From contig PMDM01000259.1 of assembly GCA_003155565.1 (NCBI GenBank), forward strand, positions 1-6,016: a DNA stretch of 6,016 bases, in the 5' to 3' direction. Position 1 is the stretch's first letter. The number at the start of each line of letters is the position of its first letter. Source of the stretch: Methylococcaceae bacterium. GTDB taxonomy: Bacteria > Pseudomonadota > Gammaproteobacteria > Methylococcales > Methylomonadaceae. Positions 1 to 5,544 of this stretch are shown in pieces. A model generated the notes under the pieces. It worked only from the letters and a program-made list of their open reading frames with translations. It made no database searches and had not been told where the DNA came from. The translations under genes were made by a program, and so were the position numbers.

Positions 1-1
1 T

Positions 2-496
2 TCTGTTATAGATGAAAAACGTCTGGTTCTGAATGGATCTGCCGACCCAACTACAGTCGGTGACCTCGATGCCTCCTTTGGTGGTGTTGTTTTAAAAGGT
101 TTCCGTGACCACTTCTGGCTTTATGACTACGCTAATAATGCCTGGAATACCAGTGACAACATCAATTTGTCCTGTGAAACCGGACTTTTTATCGATAACA
201 GAAAAGCTATCGACGAACAGAAAGTCCGCGTTGGTAACCGCACCAAAGGCGGCAAAGTTTATCTTGGTTCCGGCGAACACGATTCCTGGCGGTTAGGAAC
301 TAACGACGAAGGGGACTTCGTCGTCGAATATCGCCGACTCGATGGTCAATGGATTGAGAAAAAGAAATTTACCCTTAATGCAACAGATAAAGGCAATGGA
401 CTTGAAGAATCTGATAACCCATACCTAGAACGAAGCGGTGAGTCCGCAAAAATCCCTACTATTTTTAATACCGCATCAAATCTGGGAAAAATGTCT
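2..496 (+). other. Non-cupredoxin N-terminal region of the oxidase
   Basis: These first 165 or so residues precede the first cupredoxin strand. They are rich in Gly, Asp, Asn and aromatics, with short alternating stretches such as KVYLGSGEHDSWRLGTN and GDFVVEYRRLDGQW, which suggest a beta-rich fold. No copper-binding motif, transmembrane segment or signal peptide is visible. I do not recognise the domain. It is vaguely reminiscent of repeated fibre or adhesin-type surface domains, but that is only an impression. More of it probably lies beyond the left edge. Confidence 0.5.
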
Positions 497-3145
497 TGGC
501 CGCTTTACGAGCCACAGGCTGGCCAAAATACACTGCACGTTAAGCTGTTCCTTAACACCGATGACGCATTCGCCCTGGGTCGTATCATGAAACGTACAGT
601 AAACTTTAATGGCGTAATCCCGGGCCCCATGTTAAAAGTCAAAGCAGGACAAACGATTGAAATCGATTTTTACAATGAACTAGACGATCTCGGCGAGATA
701 GAACCATGGAACGATGGGATGATGCAGCGGCATGAGATGACCCACATGCATTTAGACGATCGTACTTATGCTTTTGACGGAACCATCGACGACAATTCAA
801 CGCAGGAACAGAAAGACGCAAATGAATTAGCGCTTCGTGAGGGAACGACTTGGATGCAGCATATTATGGCTCGTGGTTTGACCAATTTGCACACGCACGG
901 CTTCCATGTGCGTCCCGATGGTTTTGGCGACAATGTGATGCGCTCGGTGAAGCCTGGCAGTAAGCTGCGTTACCGTTACAAGCTACCTGCCAATCATTTC
1001 GGTGGCTTGCAATGGTTTCACCCTCACGGGCATGGCGGCTCCACGAATCTTATCGGGCGGGGTGCGATTGGGACAATTCTGATCGAAGGCCCTTATCAGG
1101 AACGTTTAATCAATAATAACGTAGAGCGAGAGTTTTTGATCTTGCAACGGATTCAATGGGGCGACAATCTAAATGGTCAAGATGAGTTGAATTGGGTTGA
1201 CTATGTTTCCAGTTTACCGTTGGATATGTATAACCCAGATGCGGATTCAGACCCAGCAGCCGATGGTCAAAAAACATCGCCTGTTGAAGTAAAAGACCTG
1301 AGTCCATACTACAAAGACAACCTTGATCCAAAATGCATCTGCAGTTGTGCTGCCCTAGGCGGCACTCTCCATATTCATGGAACGTCCTCGATGGCTACGC
1401 CCAGTTGTGAGGCCGTTGATGTTCGCTGGGTGCCATCGGTCAATGGCCAGAAAAAACCGGTCTTCAGTGCCAAGATAGGCGAACTTAAAATTTTTACGAT
1501 GCTCAACGGTACTGGGCTTACGTTTTACCGCATTTCGGTAAAAGACCATGATCTGGTTATTGTCGGTCGGGATGGCATACCGCAAGTCCCATCGGCAGAA
1601 ATGGATGACAACGCTATTGACCCCGATTTTGTCCGCTTTCCCGCTGGTCAACGGTTGAATTATGTGATCTGTAACTCCGGGCAACGGTTTGAGTTCTTTA
1701 TTGTCCCAAAAGACATCACAAAAATTAAGGAAGATGATTATCCGATTTATATGCTTCCGATTTCTGAAACCGAGCTTTACTCCGAAGGTTTAGATGCTCC
1801 GGTTCAGGTTGCAACGCTTCGTTACAAAGGAACATTGGATGAAACAGCCCCAAACCATGTTACCAAGCTAGTTTCGCTGCTACCTAACGTGGCTCTGGAT
1901 GACCAAAATCACGATGATCCAGAAAAGGCGACTTTTCCGATAGACAGAACCAACTGGAAATATATCGAAACTTTCGAAAAACTTACTGAATTATTACCGA
2001 TAACCACGGCTACGGTAACAGGGGCACAATTGACCATTGACGGCCTAAGAGCAACAATCGTAATGCCAGCAAAGATTGCGCTCACGAACCTATCACGGTT
2101 TAAGCTAACAGACCTGTCAATGGCCGTACTGGATCATGATGGTGTGCCTAAAGCACTTGTTTCAAAGCTTGGTAAATTGAAAGATAAAGAGTTTGAAACG
2201 AAAGAAATTTTTTCGGGGAGACTCAGCGATATCCTTAGCCCAGACGAGATGAGTGCATACCAAGGGCGCATTGTGAACAGCGCCATCATGCCTGAAGTCA
2301 ATCCACACCACCTTGAGGTGGGCGCAAGAATTGGCATCGGCAATATGGATTACGTAATCGATTCACTTGATGAAAATGTTGCTACGTTCCACATTATGAT
2401 CCCTGAAGGCAAAACGGGTTCTTTGCCGAATCCCGGTATCGTCGATTTCAACTATGACCTTTACAAAACGTCAACAGTTAACAATGCAGATACCGGGAAC
2501 GAAGACTTGACGATCTACGAAATACTGACGGATCACTTTTACTATCGTGGAATCGAACTTGACGATACCACGCTGAAAAACCTGAAGACGTACATCGTGC
2601 GTCGTCGAATCATGTCTTTCGCAATCCATAAACGAGGACTCGCCGGTTCGGGGTCGGATTCTACTTTCATGAACGGCAGCGCTTTCAACGATTTTAACCG
2701 GACAGTCGGGTATCTCGGCACTAATGAAGAAATCATCATCGAGAACCGTTCCGACGTATTGCACCTGTTCCATATCCATATAAACTATTATCAGGTCATG
2801 GGTTATCGGGATGGCGTGTTTGGCGATAACGCATTGGACAATCCATTGGGTAAAAAGTCCGATTATACTTACGAAACTGAAATTAAGGTTCCGTTCGAGG
2901 GTTTCGAGGACACGACCTCAATTCCAGTTGGCAAGATAGAAAACCCTTTGGTAACGGATGAAGCGAATGAAGGAGCTCGTGGTCAGGTTCGCGTACGTAT
3001 TACCCATGAAGATTATACCGGGCTCTTCTTGATGCATTGCCACTTGCTTGACGACCAGGATATGGGAATGATGCAGGAAGTTGAGGTGGTGGCTCCCGGG
3101 TATGTTCAGGCTCCATTTTCACTTCACTTACATACATCAGGGTAA
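2..3145 (+). CDS. Large multicopper oxidase with altered type 1 copper site (5'-partial)
   Basis: The reading frame is open from base 2 to a TAA at 3143-3145, giving 1047 residues with no start in the window. A TTG at 167 is internal, because 55 codons upstream are open and continuous in character. Residues below are counted from base 2. Domain 1 begins near residue 177 with NGVIPGP (203-209), then L1 H297-T-H299-G and L2 H340-P-H342-G-H. Domain 2 begins near VNGQ (480-483) and ends near 605. Domain 3 runs about 870-1033 with L3 H921-LF-H924-I-H926 and L4 H1012-C1013-H1014. These supply the eight trinuclear-centre histidines, H921 and C1013 of the type 1 site, and axial M1023. In CueO the L4 motif is HCHLLEHEDTGMM; here it is HCHLLDDQDMGMM, so D1018 replaces the type 1 histidine. 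Usual three-domain oxidases are about 450-600 residues, so this one is roughly twice as long. Family members oxidise Cu(I), Mn(II), Fe(II) or phenols with O2, usually in the periplasm or outside the cell. The substrate and any signal peptide cannot be read here. The family call is secure; the function is open. Confidence 0.93.
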   Translation, partial: SVIDEKRLVLNGSADPTTVGDLDASFGGVVLKGFRDHFWLYDYANNAWNTSDNINLSCETGLFIDNRKAIDEQKVRVGNRTKGGKVYLGSGEHDSWRLGTNDEGDFVVEYRRLDGQWIEKKKFTLNATDKGNGLEESDNPYLERSGESAKIPTIFNTASNLGKMSWPLYEPQAGQNTLHVKLFLNTDDAFALGRIMKRTVNFNGVIPGPMLKVKAGQTIEIDFYNELDDLGEIEPWNDGMMQRHEMTHMHLDDRTYAFDGTIDDNSTQEQKDANELALREGTTWMQHIMARGLTNLHTHGFHVRPDGFGDNVMRSVKPGSKLRYRYKLPANHFGGLQWFHPHGHGGSTNLIGRGAIGTILIEGPYQERLINNNVEREFLILQRIQWGDNLNGQDELNWVDYVSSLPLDMYNPDADSDPAADGQKTSPVEVKDLSPYYKDNLDPKCICSCAALGGTLHIHGTSSMATPSCEAVDVRWVPSVNGQKKPVFSAKIGELKIFTMLNGTGLTFYRISVKDHDLVIVGRDGIPQVPSAEMDDNAIDPDFVRFPAGQRLNYVICNSGQRFEFFIVPKDITKIKEDDYPIYMLPISETELYSEGLDAPVQVATLRYKGTLDETAPNHVTKLVSLLPNVALDDQNHDDPEKATFPIDRTNWKYIETFEKLTELLPITTATVTGAQLTIDGLRATIVMPAKIALTNLSRFKLTDLSMAVLDHDGVPKALVSKLGKLKDKEFETKEIFSGRLSDILSPDEMSAYQGRIVNSAIMPEVNPHHLEVGARIGIGNMDYVIDSLDENVATFHIMIPEGKTGSLPNPGIVDFNYDLYKTSTVNNADTGNEDLTIYEILTDHFYYRGIELDDTTLKNLKTYIVRRRIMSFAIHKRGLAGSGSDSTFMNGSAFNDFNRTVGYLGTNEEIIIENRSDVLHLFHIHINYYQVMGYRDGVFGDNALDNPLGKKSDYTYETEIKVPFEGFEDTTSIPVGKIENPLVTDEANEGARGQVRVRITHEDYTGLFLMHCHLLDDQDMGMMQEVEVVAPGYVQAPFSLHLHTSG

Positions 3146-3154
3146 ACGCTTTCT

Positions 3155-3178
3155 GGGGGAGAAGGAGCTTCCCCTTTT
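3155..3178 (+). terminator. Probable intrinsic terminator of the oxidase gene
   Basis: Ten bases after the oxidase stop, GGGGAG (3156-3161) can pair with TTCCCC (3169-3174), with one G-T wobble, around a 7-nt loop. TTTT follows at 3175-3178. The stem is short but GC-rich, and its place just after the stop fits a Rho-independent terminator. The T-run is short, so termination may be partial. Confidence 0.5.
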
Positions 3179-3240
3179 CAACACATAAGCGATATGATTT
3201 GAAGTGTATAGGTTTAGTAGAGTCGAAAGCGCCAAGCAAA

Positions 3241-3338
3241 GTTATACCAATCCCAATAAGTTCTCTTGTTACGCCTTCTTCAGAGGGAGAAGGACAGGAT
3301 GAGGGGATTCAAATAACAACTTATTGGATTGGTATTAC
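3241..3338. repeat. MITE-like element with ~21-bp terminal inverted repeats
   Basis: The left end (3241-3262) and the reverse complement of the right end (3318-3338) share the core ATACCAATC-CAATAAGTT. They differ by one extra C and one A/T substitution. About 55 bp lie between the arms, including a second stem CCTTCT/AGAAGG (3274-3279/3288-3293) and a purine-rich GAGGGAGAAGGACAGGATG stretch of the kind often dispersed in proteobacterial intergenic DNA. There is no reading frame, so a non-autonomous element is the simplest explanation. I could not assign a clear target-site duplication. Confidence 0.55.
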
Positions 3339-3377
3339 ATCAGCATAAGCAGGGGCAAGCGCACTTGCCGGAATTTG

Positions 3378-3401
3378 TTTCTGAACGTCCGCTTTCAGAA
3401 A
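3378..3401. repeat. 8-bp perfect inverted repeat
   Basis: TTTCTGAA (3378-3385) and TTCAGAAA (3394-3401) can form an 8-bp stem with an 8-nt loop, CGTCCGCT. It lies in the spacer downstream of both flanking genes. No T-run follows on the plus strand, so it is not a convincing terminator and its role is unknown. Confidence 0.4.
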
Positions 3402-3490
3402 AACTATAGTTCGACTATGATCGTCGGTTCGGGGCCGCAGTGCGATGCTCGACTAAAAAATTTTTTGCTTTTTTGCAACGGCTGGGTTGA

Positions 3491-3521
3491 AGAAATTTTT
3501 ATTATTTTTCAAAGTGGCCAC
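3491..3521 (-). repeat. 31-bp direct repeat, copy 1
   Basis: Read on the minus strand from 3521 to 3491, this matches 4188-4158 at 27 of 31 positions without gaps. Both copies contain GTGGCC, a single varying base, then CTTTGAAAAAT. This copy keeps the TTGAAA hexamer (3512-3507) but has TCAACC where the other copy has a -10 box, so it is unlikely to be an active promoter as it stands. Confidence 0.55.
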
Positions 3522-3604
3522 TTGGTTTAGAGGATAAGTCAGCGATTCAATCAATTGGACATAACCTTGCTGTTGAGGCAAAGATCAACGTTTTCGTTTG
3601 TTTT

Positions 3605-3633
3605 GTGATTTGTGGGCCCCCCATAAAAATCAC
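3605..3633. repeat. GC-capped intergenic hairpin
   Basis: GTGATTT (3605-3611) pairs with AAATCAC (3627-3633). Inside it, TGGG (3613-3616) pairs with CCCA (3620-3623) around a 3-nt loop, with a small asymmetric internal loop. The structure is stable on either strand. No T-run follows on either side, so an intrinsic terminator is doubtful. Confidence 0.45.
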
Positions 3634-3723
3634 CAACTTCAAGACTAGCCCCAACAATTAACCCAACGACAGAACTTCCTTCTCGATTCTGCGAGATGCG
3701 ACCAGTCTAAAATCAATAGGCAT

Positions 3724-3750
3724 AAAAACTGGCTATCCTGTTGGGGATGC
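3724..3750 (-). terminator. Probable terminator of the csp gene
   Basis: On the minus strand, 27 nt after the csp stop, GCATCC (3750-3745) pairs with GGATAGC (3738-3732) with one bulged A. The loop is 6 nt, and TTTTT follows at 3728-3724 after a 3-nt gap. Position and strand fit the csp transcript. The stem is short. Confidence 0.45.
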
Positions 3751-3776
3751 TGTCGGTTTTAAAATTGGGTGGAGGC

Positions 3777-3987
3777 TTAGATAACGGTGACGTTTTCAGC
3801 TTGCAGACCTTTTGGGCCTTGCGTTACGCTGAACTGTACCTTTTGGCCTTCATTCAGGGATTTATAGCCGCCAGTGTTATTAATTTGTTGAAAGTGAACG
3901 AAACATCGGGGTCTGATGCTGCTCTATAAAGCCGAAGCCTTTATCAGAATTAAACCATTTAACAGTGCCAGTCGTGATTGTAGGCAT
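3777..3987 (-). pseudogene. Frameshifted CspA-type cold-shock protein gene
   Basis: The ATG is at 3987-3985 and the original TAA at 3779-3777. The product begins MPTITTGTVKWFNSDKGFGF, the start of a cold-shock nucleic-acid-binding domain with its RNP1 motif KGFGFI. Two one-base deletions then break it. One G is missing from what should be CAGGCA near 3919-3920. One T is missing from what should be GTTTTCG, within the A-run at 3901-3903 on the plus strand. Restoring both gives exactly 70 residues, the length of E. coli CspA, with RNP2 VFVHF and a C-terminus ending AENVTVI. As written, translation stops at 3882-3880 after 35 residues. Intact proteins of this family are RNA chaperones that bind single-stranded RNA and DNA in the cytoplasm. 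The gene is either a recent pseudogene or carries base-calling errors. Confidence 0.88.
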
Positions 3988-4145
3988 ATTGAATCCTATA
4001 AGTATTAAGTAAAAAGCCTGTAAGGTCAGTAACGCGAGGAAATTTAGAAATTCTTAATGCAACAAGGACGAACATCACTAAAAGAGACATCGAATAGGTC
4101 AATAGAGGATAAGGCAGATTTACAAGCAGTTTCAATAATAAGCAT
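3988..4145 (-). promoter_or_regulatory. Long 5' leader of the csp gene
   Basis: If transcription begins about 7 nt past the proposed -10 box, near 4145, the untranslated leader is about 158 nt. E. coli cspA has a leader of about 159 nt that refolds with temperature and controls translation. The length similarity is the only evidence, since I could not identify a cold-box sequence. No gene is supported in this stretch. Confidence 0.35.
3994..3997 (-). promoter_or_regulatory. Shine-Dalgarno of the csp gene
   Basis: AGGA on the minus strand ends 6 nt before the ATG at 3987. This supports that start and shows the initiation region is undamaged. Confidence 0.6.
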
Positions 4146-4151
4146 CTATTT

Positions 4152-4179
4152 ATTAAAAGCAATTTCTATAATTTTTCAA
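4152..4179 (-). promoter_or_regulatory. Candidate sigma70-type promoter of csp
   Basis: On the minus strand, TTGAAA (4179-4174) is followed by a 16-nt AT-rich spacer and TTTAAT (4157-4152). Each hexamer matches its consensus at five of six positions. The -35 box and spacer lie inside the 31-bp repeat, while the -10 box lies just outside it. Confidence 0.45.
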
Positions 4180-4188
4180 AGAGGCCAC
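4158..4188 (-). repeat. 31-bp direct repeat, copy 2
   Basis: This is the partner of 3491-3521, with 27 of 31 bases identical and in the same orientation. It covers the -35 region and spacer of the candidate csp promoter. The two copies flank the broken csp gene at a spacing of 667 bp. Confidence 0.55.
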
Positions 4189-4242
4189 CAAATAATACTA
4201 AAAAATTCGCTATTTAAGAGCTTCGATTCGTCAAAAACTTGA

Positions 4243-5460
4243 TCAATGCAGTTGATGAAGACCTAGCCGACGCAGTTTTGGTGCCAGTATTGCCGTCACC
4301 GCTACCACAACCAACGTCATTGCTCCACCGAAAACGACTGACGGTACCAGCCCCATCAGGTGTGCTGCCATACCTGACTCAAAAGCACCCAGCTCATTCG
4401 ACGATCCTATAAAGATGCCGTTGATGGCAGCAACCCGTCCACGCATGGTATCTGGTGTCGCAAGTTGTATGATAGTCGAACGCATGACAACCGACACGCC
4501 ATCGCAAACACCAGAGAGCATCAACAGTAGCCCGGCAACCCAGAAATTAGTCGATAGGGCAAAAACAATCATGCAACAACCGAATCCTGCCACCGTTCCC
4601 AGCAGCCAGCGCCCAGCATGCAGGTTGATCGGATACCGGGTGAGGAATAACCCTGTCATTACAGCACCGATTGCCGGGGCGGCACGAAGGATACCAAGTC
4701 CTTCAGGGCCGTAATGATAGATGTCGTGAATGAATGCAGGCAGCATGGAAATTGCACCCCCGAACAGCACGGCAAACATATCCAGTGATTGTGCTCCGCA
4801 GACGATCTGGTTGCTGAACACGAAGCGCAGCCCTTCGGCGATGCTGGTAAAGATAGGCGCACTTACCGCCGGAGGCGGTTCTTTGACCCGTAGTGACAGC
4901 AGTGCCAGGGCAGCACAAAGGCAGAGGCCGGCTGCAACACAATAAGCAGATGACTTGCCTGACCATCCGACCAGAATGCCGCCTAATGCTGGCCTAATCA
5001 CAAGTCCGAACTGAAACACGGAACTACCAATTCCAGAGGCTCTCGCATATTGGTTACGGGGCAAAATCAGGGCAAACAAGGCGCTATAGGAGGGGCTGAT
5101 AAAGGCTCTTGCCACTCCAGTGATGGCGATAGAGCCATAGATCCACAATGAAGGATTGCCGGCTATCCAGCCCGCACCTACAGCAGCTAGGGTTAGCGCG
5201 TTTAACAATAGCATCAGGCAGGCAAAAACCCCGAACAGGCGGCGGGAATAATGATCTACCGCATAACCTGCAAACAGTGCGCAGCAGAAGTAGGGAATGA
5301 CCTCGGCCAATCCGACCAAACCCAGTGCAAGGGGCTCATGCGTCAATTCGTAAATGTGCCAGCCTACCACCGTGGCTATTATTTGGTAGGCCAGAACGAT
5401 TAGAATGCGAAAAGTTAGCAGATTGAGAAAAGCGTAATTTGGTTGACCAAAAATTTGCAT
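4243..5460 (-). CDS. MFS exporter, EntS/MFS_3-like
   Basis: The product is 405 residues from the ATG at 5460-5458 to the TGA at 4245-4243. The frame stays open upstream to a TTG at 5544 (433 residues). The ATG is preferred because it puts the start about 16 residues before the first membrane helix, as is usual for this family, although neither start has a clear Shine-Dalgarno. Counting from the ATG, the loop between helices 2 and 3 carries a motif A-like GYAVDHYSRR (65-74). A late loop carries TPDTMRGRVAAINGIFIGSS (335-354), followed by NELGAFESG, a signature of the EntS-type branch of the family. Hydrophobic segments fit about twelve helices. Relatives export siderophores, drugs or other small molecules across the inner membrane using the proton gradient; the substrate here is unknown. 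The gene stands alone and converges with the plus-strand oxidase, with the csp remnant between them. Confidence 0.9.
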   Translation of the reverse strand: MQIFGQPNYAFLNLLTFRILIVLAYQIIATVVGWHIYELTHEPLALGLVGLAEVIPYFCCALFAGYAVDHYSRRLFGVFACLMLLLNALTLAAVGAGWIAGNPSLWIYGSIAITGVARAFISPSYSALFALILPRNQYARASGIGSSVFQFGLVIRPALGGILVGWSGKSSAYCVAAGLCLCAALALLSLRVKEPPPAVSAPIFTSIAEGLRFVFSNQIVCGAQSLDMFAVLFGGAISMLPAFIHDIYHYGPEGLGILRAAPAIGAVMTGLFLTRYPINLHAGRWLLGTVAGFGCCMIVFALSTNFWVAGLLLMLSGVCDGVSVVMRSTIIQLATPDTMRGRVAAINGIFIGSSNELGAFESGMAAHLMGLVPSVVFGGAMTLVVVAVTAILAPKLRRLGLHQLH

Positions 5461-5544
5461 GAACGATTGAGGGCTAAAGGCGAACGATCTACACCGTAGA
5501 GCAGCAGAATTAGAATAGTTGTTAAGTGTACTGATTATTTTCAA

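Larger units (their letters stand above)
3146..3776. other. Gene-poor spacer between the oxidase and the cold-shock pseudogene
   Basis: I see no convincing gene on either strand. A 68-codon plus-strand frame at 3324-3530 starts inside the MITE-like element, runs across hairpins and AT tracts, and resembles no family I know. The spacer holds the oxidase terminator, a MITE-like element (3241-3338), and an 8-bp stem TTTCTGAA/TTCAGAAA at 3378-3385/3394-3401. It also holds a 12-bp A6T6 palindrome (3455-3466), one copy of a 31-bp repeat (3491-3521), a GC-capped hairpin (3605-3633) and the likely terminator of the minus-strand csp gene. Confidence 0.6.

Noticed and set aside
167..169. TTG as start codon of the oxidase
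   Set aside because: The same frame is open for 55 codons upstream to the window edge with similar composition, and no ribosome binding site precedes the TTG. It is internal.
3324..3530. 68-codon plus-strand frame in the spacer
   Set aside because: It starts inside the MITE-like element, passes through hairpins and an A6T6 tract, and resembles no protein.
3601..3640. CRISPR-like or tRNA structure in the spacer
   Set aside because: Only a single hairpin is present. There is no regular repeat-spacer array, and no cloverleaf or T-loop consensus was found anywhere in the window.
3741..3929. 62-codon plus-strand frame over the csp gene
   Set aside because: It is antisense to the cold-shock gene, whose restored product is a clear family member; this frame is its shadow.
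3959..4162. 67-codon minus-strand frame over the csp leader
   Set aside because: It overlaps the csp start in another frame, has no ribosome binding site of its own, and reads like random translation.
4239..4246. TTGATCAA palindrome at the MFS stop codon
   Set aside because: It resembles the upstream TGATCA sites, but an 8-bp palindrome at the 3' end of the gene has no evident role and is compatible with chance.
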